The notes below the pieces were generated by a model that worked only from the letters and a program-made list of their open reading frames with translations, searched no databases and had not been told where the DNA came from. Below, piece by piece: positions 42,923 to 50,019 of a DNA stretch of 64,000 nucleotides (position 1 is the stretch's first letter; each line of letters opens with the position of its first letter). The position numbers and the translations under genes were made by a program. Source of the DNA: Candidatus Aminicenantota bacterium (GTDB lineage: Bacteria > Acidobacteriota > Aminicenantia > Aminicenantales > Saccharicenantaceae); assembly GCA_017999365.1 (NCBI GenBank), contig JAGNLW010000004.1:166362-230361 (forward strand), read 5' to 3'.

Positions 42923-43939
42923 TCAGGCGAAACGGCCGGCCAGGACCGTCCCGCACGAGGGACAGAGCGAGCCCTCGAGGGTGTTGGCGACGACGGCGAA
43001 GCCGCGCCGGCGGATGAGGACGGCGCCGCACGAGGCGCACAGCGTGTCCTCCCCCTCTCCCGGGACGTTGCCGACGTAGATGTGCGCGAGCCCCTCGCGG
43101 CGCCCGATCGCGGCCGCCGCCCGCAGCGTGGCCGCCGGCGTCGGCGGGGCCAGGTCGTACTCGAAGTCGGGATGATAGCGGCTGATGTGCCAGGGGATGG
43201 CCGGATCGACCGAGGCGATGAAGGCGGCGGTGGCCGTGAGCTCGTCCGTCCCGTCGTTGAGCCCGGGCACGACCAGGGTCGTGACCTCGACCCAGACGCC
43301 GAGCTTACGCATGAGACGGACGGTCTCGAGGACGGGTCCGAGCCGCGCCCCGCAGACCTTCCGGTAGGTCTCGTCCTTGAAGGCCTTGAGATCGACGTTG
43401 GCCGCGTCGAGGACGGGCGCGACCGTCTCCAGCGCTTCCGCGGTCATGTAGCCGTTGGTGACGAAATTGTTGAGGAGCCCGGCCGCCCGGGCCAGACGGG
43501 CCGTGTCGTAGGCGTATTCGAAGAACACGGTCGGCTCGGTGTAGGTGTAGGAAACGCTCCGGCAGCCGGCGTCGAGGGCGGCCCGGACGACGGCCTCGGG
43601 CGGGAACGGCTCGCCGGCGACGGCGCCGCCCTCCCGGCGCGGGGCCTGGCTGATCTGCCAGTTCTGGCAGAAGCCGCAGCGGAAGTTGCAGCCCGCCGCG
43701 GCCACGGACAGGGCCTTGGAGCCGGGCAGGAAATGGTAGAGCGGCTTCTTCTCGATGGGGTCGACGTGGGCGGCCACGGCCTCGCCGTAGACGAGCGTCT
43801 CGAGCCGGCCGTCCCGGTTCTCCCGGACGGCGCAGACGCCGCGCCCGCCCGGGGCGACGACGCAGCGGTGGGCGCAGAGGCGGCAGGCGGCCCGGCCGTC
43901 CCCGGCCGGCTCCCAGAGCATGGCCTCGCGGCGGCTCAT
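42923..43939 (-). CDS. amrS: AmmeMemoRadiSam-type radical SAM enzyme
   Basis: This 338-residue protein has the radical SAM cluster motif in AAAGCNFRCGFCQNWQ (CxxxCxxC, about residues 83-95). It is preceded by CRLCAHRC and followed by YTYTEPTVFFEYAYD, a pattern specific to the AmrS family. Two CxxC pairs near the C terminus (CASCG, CPSCG) suggest a zinc ribbon. Family members often sit next to AMMECR1 and MEMO genes; neither is in this window. The reaction is not settled to my knowledge. It overlaps nth by 4 nt (ATGA). Confidence 0.88.
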   Translation of the reverse strand: MSRREAMLWEPAGDGRAACRLCAHRCVVAPGGRGVCAVRENRDGRLETLVYGEAVAAHVDPIEKKPLYHFLPGSKALSVAAAGCNFRCGFCQNWQISQAPRREGGAVAGEPFPPEAVVRAALDAGCRSVSYTYTEPTVFFEYAYDTARLARAAGLLNNFVTNGYMTAEALETVAPVLDAANVDLKAFKDETYRKVCGARLGPVLETVRLMRKLGVWVEVTTLVVPGLNDGTDELTATAAFIASVDPAIPWHISRYHPDFEYDLAPPTPAATLRAAAAIGRREGLAHIYVGNVPGEGEDTLCASCGAVLIRRRGFAVVANTLEGSLCPSCGTVLAGRFA

Positions 43940-44610
43940 CGCCCTTTCTTCCGGCCCTCGGGCGAGGACGTCGCGGCCGTCCCGGCCGACGGGCACAGCC
44001 CGGCCAGGAAACAGGCCCCGCAGGCCGGCTTGAGCGAGCGGCAGACGGCCCGGCCGTGGGCCACGAGCAGGACGTTGAGGTCGAGCCAGTCCTTCTTCGG
44101 CACCAGGGCCATGAGGTCGCGCTCGACCTTGACCGGGTCCTTCTCGCGGCTGAAGCCGAGCCGCCGGGCCAGCCGGCCGGCGTGGGTGTCGACGGCGATG
44201 CCCTCGGCCTTGCCGTAGCCGGCCGAGAGGACGATGTTGGCCGTCTTGCGGGCCACGCCGGGAAGGGTGACGAGGTCGGCCATGGTGTCCGGCACGGTCC
44301 CGCCGTAGACGTCGACGATCCGGGCGGCCGCGCCGGTGATGGCCTTGGCCTTGTTCCGGAAGAAGCCCGCCGGGCGGATGAGAGCCTCGAGCTCGGCCCG
44401 GTCGGCCCGGGCCAGGGCCGCGGCCGTCGGGTAGCGCCGGAAGAGCCCCGGCGTCAGAGTGTTGACCCGCTCGTCGGTGCACTGCGCGGCCAGGATGGTG
44501 GCCACCAGGATCTCGAGCGGGCTGCCGAAATCGAGGGACGTCCGGGCCTCCGGGTAGTGCCGCCGCAGGAGCCGGACGACGGCCCCGGCGCGCCGTTCGG
44601 CGCTCTCCAT
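43936..44610 (-). CDS. nth: endonuclease III (Nth), Fe-S DNA glycosylase/AP lyase
   Basis: This 224-residue base-excision repair enzyme removes oxidised pyrimidines. The helix-hairpin-helix TLPGVARKTANIVLSAGYG carries the catalytic Lys and VDTHAGRLARRLG the catalytic Asp. The [4Fe-4S] ligands CRSLKPACGACFLAGLC fit C-x6-C-x2-C-x5-C. ATG at 44610 follows AAGGAGG; an in-frame start 24 codons upstream overlaps the previous gene and is unlikely. The last 20 residues are Lys/Arg/Ser-rich. Confidence 0.95.
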   Translation of the reverse strand: MESAERRAGAVVRLLRRHYPEARTSLDFGSPLEILVATILAAQCTDERVNTLTPGLFRRYPTAAALARADRAELEALIRPAGFFRNKAKAITGAAARIVDVYGGTVPDTMADLVTLPGVARKTANIVLSAGYGKAEGIAVDTHAGRLARRLGFSREKDPVKVERDLMALVPKKDWLDLNVLLVAHGRAVCRSLKPACGACFLAGLCPSAGTAATSSPEGRKKGR

Positions 44611-44632
44611 CCGCGCCTCCTTCGGGCCCCGT

Positions 44633-45142
44633 TCAGGGCCCGACGTGGAAGAGGTCCTCGCCGAGGTGGAAGTCCTCGACATCGTAGTAGTCGGGGAACC
44701 GGCGGATGAGGTCGAGCTCGGACCGGATCATGGCCTGGTGGCTGCGCTCGACCCGGCCGAGGTAGGCCAGGATGCGCTGCCCGGCCTCCTCCTCGACCCG
44801 CCCGGCGGCGTCGTTGTAGTACGCCTCGGCGATCTCCTCGGCCTTGAGGGCGGCCTCGAACAGCTCGGGCACGGACGGCTCGGCCGGCAGGGCCACGCCG
44901 ATCGGCGGCATGAGCGAGGACTCGGGGACGTCCTTGGGCTTGTCGGGATACCTCTGGGCGAGCAGGCGCTCGAGGATCTTGCGGTGGTGCTCCTCCTCGA
45001 GGGCCAGGAACTTGAGCTTCTGGACGAGCAGGACGTTCTTGACCCGGCCCTGGAGCCGGGTGTAGAACGCGGCGGCGTCGACCTCGGAACGGATGGCGAC
45101 GCCGAGGACCTGCCAGGCGGCGAGGGACTTGTCGATGGCCAT
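44633..45142 (-). CDS. ferritin-like diiron protein (rubrerythrin family, no rubredoxin domain)
   Basis: This 169-residue four-helix protein has two E-x2-H diiron motifs: FLALEEEHHRKILERL (about residues 46-61) and LGRVERSHQAMIRSELDL (about 127-144). Further Glu ligands are in AIRSEVDAAAFY and ALKAEEIAEAYYN. It lacks the C-terminal rubredoxin centre of true rubrerythrin, which lies 16 nt upstream (45159-45662). A role in peroxide or iron handling is inferred from family and context. Confidence 0.82.
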   Translation of the reverse strand: MAIDKSLAAWQVLGVAIRSEVDAAAFYTRLQGRVKNVLLVQKLKFLALEEEHHRKILERLLAQRYPDKPKDVPESSLMPPIGVALPAEPSVPELFEAALKAEEIAEAYYNDAAGRVEEEAGQRILAYLGRVERSHQAMIRSELDLIRRFPDYYDVEDFHLGEDLFHVGP

Positions 45143-45158
45143 GGCTCTTTCCTCCGTC

Positions 45159-45662
45159 TCAGAAGGTGACGAACTTGTCCTTGGGCGCGCCGCAGACGGG
45201 GCACTTGTCCGGGGCCTCGCCCTCCATGGTGAAGCCGCAGACGCCGCAGACGTGGATGGGCTTGAACGCGAGGTCCCGGCCGGCGTCCACGGCGGCCTGG
45301 GCGGCCTTGTAGATGCCGGCGTGGACCTTCTCGGCGGCCAGGGCGGCGTTGAGGAACATCTCGGCCGTCTTCTCGCCCTGGGACTGGGCGACCAGGACGT
45401 AGGCCGGGTACATCTCCTCGATCTCGAAGGACTCGCCGCCGACGGCGGCGGCCAGGTTGTCCTTGGTCGAGCCGAGGGCGCCGAGGGTCTTGACGTAGTT
45501 CGTGGCGTGGACCTGTTCGGCGTAGGAATTGGCCTTGAAGGCCCGGGCGATGTTGGGCAGCTTTTCGGCGGCGGCCTTGTCAGCGAAGGCGGCGTACTTG
45601 ACGTGGGCCTGGCTCTCGCCGGCGAGGGCGGCCTTGACGTTCTCTTCGGTCATCTTCTTCAT
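45159..45662 (-). CDS. rbr: rubrerythrin
   Basis: This 167-residue non-haem iron peroxidase protects anaerobes from hydrogen peroxide. The diiron domain has ESQAHVKYAAFADKA, NSYAEQVHATNY and AALAAEKVHAGIY (E-x2-H motifs). The C-terminal rubredoxin-like domain has VCGVCGFTM and KCPVCGAPKDKF (Fe(Cys)4). The start follows AAAGGAG at good spacing. A -10-like TATAAA (45679-45684) lies just upstream, with no clear -35. Electrons could come from rubredoxin at 54790-54951. Confidence 0.94.
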   Translation of the reverse strand: MKKMTEENVKAALAGESQAHVKYAAFADKAAAEKLPNIARAFKANSYAEQVHATNYVKTLGALGSTKDNLAAAVGGESFEIEEMYPAYVLVAQSQGEKTAEMFLNAALAAEKVHAGIYKAAQAAVDAGRDLAFKPIHVCGVCGFTMEGEAPDKCPVCGAPKDKFVTF

Positions 45663-45686
45663 GGTCCCGACTCCTTTGTTTATAGT

Positions 45687-46595
45687 TTACGAGATCTCGA
45701 GCATGGCTTCGATGGCGCCCCGGGCCCGGTCGGCGACGTCCTTCGGGACGGTCACCCGGTGGGCGCCCGTCTCGAGGGCCCGCAGGACCTTGGGCAGGGT
45801 CGTCATCTTCATGTGGACGCAGACGGCGGTCTCCCGGACCGGGAAGAAGGCCACGGCCGGGTTCTCCTTGGCCAAACGGTAGATGATCCCCTTCTCCGTC
45901 CCGATGAGGACCTCCCGTTTCGCGGTCGTCCGGGCCTCGAGGACCATCTTCCCCGTCGACAGGACCTTGTCCGCCAGGTCGCTCACGGCCACGGGGCACT
46001 CGGGGTGGACCCAGACCTCGGCCTCGGGATGGCGGGCCCGGGCGTCGCGGATGTCCTGGGGCGTGAAGCGGTGGTGGACGTGGCAGTAGCCGTCCCAGGC
46101 GAGGAGCTCGACCCCCGACTCCCGGGCGGCGTAGGCGGCCAGGTTCTTGTCCGGGACGAACAGGGCCTTGGGCACGCCGAGCGAGCGGACGACGGCCACG
46201 GCGTTGCTCGAGGTGCAGCAGATGTCGCTCTCGGCCTTGACCTCGGCGCTGGTGTTGACGTAGCAGACGACCTTGAGCCCGGGGTGCTCCGCCTTCCAAG
46301 CCCTGAGCTCGCGGCCGTTGATCATGTCGGCCATGGGGCAGCCGGCCTCGATCTCGGGCAGCAGGACGGTCTTCGCCGGGGCCAGGACCGCGGCCGTCTC
46401 GGCCATGAAGTGGACGCCGCAGAAGACGATGGTCGAGGCCTCCAGGCCGGCGGCCTTGCGGCTGAGCTCGAGCGAGTCGCCGGTGAAGTCGGCGATGTCC
46501 TGGACCTCGGGCAGCTGGTAGTTGTGGGCCAGGATGACGGCGTCCCGGCTCTTCTTGAGCTCGCCGATCCTGGCGACGGTCTCCGCTGTCGTCAT
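45687..46595 (-). CDS. nadA: quinolinate synthase A
   Basis: This 302-residue [4Fe-4S] enzyme condenses iminoaspartate and DHAP in NAD synthesis. Cluster cysteines lie in VFCGVHFMAETAAVL (about residue 78), DICCTSSNAVAVV (about 121) and WVHPECPVAVSDLA (about 188). HNYQLPEVQDIADF near the N terminus binds substrate. nadB and nadC are not in the window. It directly follows iscU (33 nt), which fits its cluster need. Confidence 0.95.
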   Translation of the reverse strand: MTTAETVARIGELKKSRDAVILAHNYQLPEVQDIADFTGDSLELSRKAAGLEASTIVFCGVHFMAETAAVLAPAKTVLLPEIEAGCPMADMINGRELRAWKAEHPGLKVVCYVNTSAEVKAESDICCTSSNAVAVVRSLGVPKALFVPDKNLAAYAARESGVELLAWDGYCHVHHRFTPQDIRDARARHPEAEVWVHPECPVAVSDLADKVLSTGKMVLEARTTAKREVLIGTEKGIIYRLAKENPAVAFFPVRETAVCVHMKMTTLPKVLRALETGAHRVTVPKDVADRARGAIEAMLEIS

Positions 46596-46628
46596 GGCCC
46601 CTCTTCCCTCCCCTTGCCCTTCAGGCCC

Positions 46629-47213
46629 TCAGCCTTTGGCCCCGAGGGCGGCGCCGCAGTGGACGCACTTGGCGTCGCCCTTCTTGGTGATGCCGCCGCA
46701 GGCCGGGCATTCCTCGAACTCGACCCGGCAGGCCCGGCAGAAGGTCTTGTTCTCCTCCTCGAGGGCCGTGTCGCAATACGGGCAGGAGCAGCCCTCCTCG
46801 TGGGCGTGGTCGTGCGCCCCCGGCTGGGTGGAAGGAGCCCGGCCGGCCTTGCGATCCTGATAGTTCTTGATGGCCTCGTGGAGCGCGTCGGCCCCGAGGT
46901 TGGAGCAGTGCATCTTGTTCTTGGGCAGGCCGCCGAGTTCCTCGGCGACCGACTCGTTGGTGATGGCCATGGCCTCGTCGATCGTCTTGCCCTTGGCCAT
47001 CTCGCTGACCATGCTGGAGACGGCGATGGCCGCGCCGCAGCCGAAGGTCTGGAACTTGACGTCGGCCAGGCGGTCGCCGTCGACCTTGATGTAGAACGTC
47101 ATCATGTCGCCGCAGACGGGGTTGCCGACCTCGCCGACGCCGTCGGCGTCGGGCAGGACCCCGACGTTGCGGGGATTGGCGAAATGGTCCATGACCTTGT
47201 CGCTGTACATCAT
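46629..47213 (-). CDS. iscU: IscU-type Fe-S scaffold with C-terminal double zinc ribbon
   Basis: Residues 1-125 are an IscU/NifU-N scaffold with cluster ligands Cys34 (NPVCGDMM, followed by Asp36), Cys59 (FQTFGCGAAIAVSSM) and Cys103 (KMHCSNLGADAL). After a His-rich linker (GAHDHAHEE) come four CxxC-type pairs at 144/147, 159/162, 169/172 and 183/186, predicting two zinc ribbons. E. coli IscU ends before this region. The start (MMYSDKVMDH) overlaps the nifS-like stop as ATGA. Confidence 0.92.
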   Translation of the reverse strand: MMYSDKVMDHFANPRNVGVLPDADGVGEVGNPVCGDMMTFYIKVDGDRLADVKFQTFGCGAAIAVSSMVSEMAKGKTIDEAMAITNESVAEELGGLPKNKMHCSNLGADALHEAIKNYQDRKAGRAPSTQPGAHDHAHEEGCSCPYCDTALEEENKTFCRACRVEFEECPACGGITKKGDAKCVHCGAALGAKG

Positions 47214-48391
47214 GATCCTCTCTCTTTCAGGAACGCCGTGTAGAGCGGCGACATCTTCCTCAGGCGGTCGACGATGGGCGGGAAGGTCTCGAGGATATAC
47301 TCGAGGTCCGCCGCCGTCGTGCCGTCGATCAGGCTGAAGACGAGCGAGCCCTGGGCCAGGGCGTGATCGTAGCCCATGGCCAGCAGGACGTGCGAGGCCT
47401 TGAGGGACTTCGAGGTGCAGGCCGAGCCGCTGGAGACGGCGACGCCGTTCATGTCCAGGAAGAGCAGCATGCCCTCGCCCTCGACGAACTCGACGCAGAA
47501 GCTGGCGTGGTGGGGCAGGCGGTCCGTCCGGGAGCCGGTCACGGCGACGCGCTCGATCCGCCCCGGCAGGCCTTCGAGGAGCCGGTCGCGCAGCGGGACG
47601 AGCGCCGCCGACCGGGCGGCCATGTCCCGGGCGGCCAGGCGCGCGGCGGCGCCGAGCCCGGCGATGGCCGGGACGTTCTCGGTCCCGCCCCGGCGCCCGC
47701 CCTCCTGGATGCCGCCGTCGACGAGCGGCAGGACGCGGACGCCCTTGCGGACGAACAGGGCCGCCGCGCCCTTGGGCCCGTAGAACTGGTCGCCGGCCAG
47801 GCTCAGGGCGTCGACGCCGAGGGCCTTGACGTCGAGGGGGACGCTGCCGGCCGCGGCCACGGCGTCGGTGTGGAAGAGGACGCCGCGCTCGCGGCAGACG
47901 GCCGCGATGTCGGCCACGGGCTCGATCGTCCCGACCTCGCTGTTGGCCGTCATGACCGAGACGACGGTCGTCTCCTTGGTCAGGGCCTTGGCCACGTCGG
48001 CCGGGTCGACGCGCCCCGTCCGGTCGACCGGGACGAGGCTCGAAGTGAAGCCCAGGCGCTCGAGGGCCTTGACCGAATTGAGGACGGACGAGTGCTCGAC
48101 GGCCGAGACGACGAGGTGGCGGCCCTTGGACTGCTGTCCCAGGGCCAGGCCCTTGAGGGCGAAGTTGTTGGCCTCCGAGCCGCTGGCCGTGAAATAGATC
48201 TCGTCGGGCCGGGCCCCGACGAGCGCGGCCACGTCGGCCCGGGCGGCCTCGACGGCCTCCTGGGCCTCGCGGCCGGCCGCGTGCAGGCTCTGGGGGTTGC
48301 CGAAGGCGCCCTCGAGGTACGGCCGCATGGCCTCCCGGACCTCCGGGAGCAGGGGCGTCGCGGCGATGCGGTCGCAATAGACCTTGGGCAT
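47210..48391 (-). CDS. NifS/IscS-like protein lacking the PLP-binding lysine
   Basis: This 393-residue class V aminotransferase fold protein aligns throughout with cysteine desulfurases: ASGSEANNFALKG, VEHSSVLN (His100), HTDAV (Asp176), GGRRGGTENVP and the nucleophile Cys325 in SSGSACTSK. But the usual SxHK-x2-GPKG is SLAGDQFYGPKG (Asp201-Gln202), so the Schiff-base Lys is missing. The usual Gln after DAV is Ala179, and the substrate Arg in SxRxS is Val351. The N-terminal DNAATT is DRIAAT. Archaeoglobus fulgidus IscS is a known PLP-less homologue. It probably acts as an IscU partner, not a desulfurase. Confidence 0.85.
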   Translation of the reverse strand: MPKVYCDRIAATPLLPEVREAMRPYLEGAFGNPQSLHAAGREAQEAVEAARADVAALVGARPDEIYFTASGSEANNFALKGLALGQQSKGRHLVVSAVEHSSVLNSVKALERLGFTSSLVPVDRTGRVDPADVAKALTKETTVVSVMTANSEVGTIEPVADIAAVCRERGVLFHTDAVAAAGSVPLDVKALGVDALSLAGDQFYGPKGAAALFVRKGVRVLPLVDGGIQEGGRRGGTENVPAIAGLGAAARLAARDMAARSAALVPLRDRLLEGLPGRIERVAVTGSRTDRLPHHASFCVEFVEGEGMLLFLDMNGVAVSSGSACTSKSLKASHVLLAMGYDHALAQGSLVFSLIDGTTAADLEYILETFPPIVDRLRKMSPLYTAFLKERGS

Positions 48392-48433
48392 GGCGTTCTC
48401 CGGGGGGGCGCGGTCGCGCGGCCGGTCCGGGGC

Positions 48434-48655
48434 CTAGACGGCCTCGACCGACTGGACCTCGGGGACCTCTTTCTTCAGGATGCGCTCGATGCCCATCTTC
48501 AGGGTCAGCTGGGACATCGGGCAGCCGCCGCAGGCCCCTTTGAGCCGGACCTTGACCACGCCGTTCGCGCCGACCTCGACGAGTTCGACATCGCCGCCGT
48601 CGGCCTGGAGGGCCGGGCGGACCTTGTTCAACGCCTGTTCGACCTTGTCTTTCAT
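48434..48655 (-). CDS. nfu: NifU C-terminal-domain (Nfu) protein
   Basis: This 73-residue Fe-S carrier has the Nfu pattern VRPALQADGGDVELVEV and LKGACGGCPMSQLTLKMGIE, whose CxxC (about residues 42-45) holds a cluster between two subunits. It is the stand-alone form. It lies 42 nt upstream of the nifS-like gene and is the first gene of the Fe-S set. AGAGGAG precedes the ATG. Confidence 0.94.
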   Translation of the reverse strand: MKDKVEQALNKVRPALQADGGDVELVEVGANGVVKVRLKGACGGCPMSQLTLKMGIERILKKEVPEVQSVEAV

Positions 48656-48691
48656 GATCGACTCCTCTCTTGACCCTAAGCGGGGCCTTTT

Positions 48692-48720
48692 ATCTTACGC
48701 TCGGGGGCCGGGCCTCGCAA
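48692..48720 (-). promoter_or_regulatory. promoter of the nfu-nifS-like-iscU cluster
   Basis: Minus-strand -35 TTGCGA (48715-48720) and -10 TAAGAT (48692-48697) with 17-nt spacing; leader about 30 nt. The -35 lies in the loop of the hairpin at 48706-48728. No IscR-type site was recognised. Confidence 0.6.
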
Positions 48721-48728
48721 GCCCGGCC
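48706..48728 (-). other. GC-rich hairpin after the DUF438 gene
   Basis: A perfect 8-bp inverted repeat (GGCCGGGC / GCCCGGCC) with a 7-nt loop starts immediately after the stop codon at 48729. No T-run follows, so it may slow RNA polymerase or protect the 3-prime end but is not a standard intrinsic terminator. It overlaps the -35 of the next promoter. Confidence 0.5.
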
Positions 48729-49934
48729 TCACGCCTCGTTCCCATCGAGCAGGCGCCTCTCGCCGCGGAGCTCCCGGATGCCCGTCACGTCCTGGGTCAC
48801 CTCGAGCGCGCCCCGGTAGGCGCCGGCCTTGTCCCTCATGGCGAAGTAGCGGATGTGCAGGAACTTCCCGCGCGACGAGATCCAGAAGGCGGCCTCGTCC
48901 TTCTCTCCCGAGCGGAAGGCCGCCAGGATGCGCTCGACGACCTCGACGCTCTTCGGCGGATGGCAGTTCTGGACCTTGCGGCCGATGACGCCGGGGGTGC
49001 GCGGGAAGACGCGCTCGGCCGTGGCCGAGTAGTAGAGGACGGTGTCGGTCTCGTCGACGAAGGAGATGTCGACCGGCAGCCGGGTCAGCATGAGGTCGAT
49101 CTGCTCGGCCGTCAGGACGCCCGTGTCGAGGGCGATCCCGGCCGCCGCGCCGGCCCCGGGAGCGGGAGCGGCCGCGACGCCCGGTCCCCAAGCGGGGGCC
49201 GGGGGGATCCAAGCGTAGCCGACCTCCTCCTCCCCTTTCTTGACCCGGGCCCAGTCGTCTTCCGTCAGCATCTCCAGGACCATCGGGAAGAGGACCTTCT
49301 CCTCCTTGCCGATCATGTCGGCGATCTCCTGCAGGACCCAAGTCCCCGTGTTGCGGGCCAGGGCCTCGTCGCCGGTGTCGATGGCCCGCCGGAACTCCTT
49401 GAGGTGGGCCCGGATGTCGTCGTGGACGGCCCACATGACCTTGGACGGGCCGCTGATGCCCTTCTCCTCGAGCCGCGGGAAGAGCTGGTTCTCCTTCTTG
49501 AGATAGTGCTTTTCGACCTCGGCGAGGGACGCGGCCAGCGCTGTCAGGCGAGCCCGGTCGGCCGTCCCGTCCCGGTGGTCCGGCTCGTCGCGGAGGTGGT
49601 CGAGGACGGCCCGGGTCTCGGCGACGACCTTCTCCAGGGCCCGGTTCTCGTCGACGAGCGTGCGCAGGGGATGGCCGGGGACGGCTTCCGGCACGGGCTG
49701 GGAGGCCAGGGATTCCTCGAAGACCTTCACGTGGACGTCGCAGAGCTTGCGGATCTCCGCCTCGGGCAGGCCCTCCGTGATGAGCTCCTGCTCCATGGCC
49801 CCGATCTCGGCCCCGGAGACGTCCTTGACGAGGTCTCCAAAGCGTTTCTTCAGGACCTCGACGTCGCCGCCGCCGTGGAGGTCGCGGATGATGTCCTTGA
49901 GGACCTCTTTCTTGGTCTTGGCGCCGATAGTCAT
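48729..49934 (-). CDS. DUF438-hemerythrin-PAS protein
   Basis: This 401-residue cytoplasmic protein has three parts. A DUF438-like N domain (about 1-80) contains LHGGGDVEVLKKRFGDLVKD. A hemerythrin HHE-like four-helix region (about 85-225) contains VEKHYLKKENQLFPRLEEKG, VHDDIRAHLKEF and IGKEEKVLFPMVLEMLTEDD. After a Pro/Ala-rich linker, a PAS domain (about 280-390) contains VDISFVDETDTVLYYSATAE, RVFPRTPGVIGRKVQNCHPP and KFLHIRYFAMRDKAG. Such proteins occur in anaerobes and are suspected oxygen, NO or redox sensors; no output domain is present. Confidence 0.85.
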   Translation of the reverse strand: MTIGAKTKKEVLKDIIRDLHGGGDVEVLKKRFGDLVKDVSGAEIGAMEQELITEGLPEAEIRKLCDVHVKVFEESLASQPVPEAVPGHPLRTLVDENRALEKVVAETRAVLDHLRDEPDHRDGTADRARLTALAASLAEVEKHYLKKENQLFPRLEEKGISGPSKVMWAVHDDIRAHLKEFRRAIDTGDEALARNTGTWVLQEIADMIGKEEKVLFPMVLEMLTEDDWARVKKGEEEVGYAWIPPAPAWGPGVAAAPAPGAGAAAGIALDTGVLTAEQIDLMLTRLPVDISFVDETDTVLYYSATAERVFPRTPGVIGRKVQNCHPPKSVEVVERILAAFRSGEKDEAAFWISSRGKFLHIRYFAMRDKAGAYRGALEVTQDVTGIRELRGERRLLDGNEA

Positions 49935-49958
49935 GTCCTCACCTCATGTCGAGGGACT

Positions 49959-49964
49959 ATCATA
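49959..49964 (-). promoter_or_regulatory. -10-like box upstream of the DUF438-hemerythrin-PAS gene
   Basis: Minus-strand TATGAT (49959-49964) in an AT-rich stretch about 25 nt before the ATG at 49934. The -35 at 17-nt spacing is poor. Upstream is a CCGGCC GCG GGCCGG hairpin (about 49996-50012) after alr, without a T-run. Confidence 0.45.
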
Positions 49965-50019
49965 CAATATTTCCTACAGAATTAGTAGTATTTTTTCGCC
50001 GGCCCGCGGCCGGTCCGTT

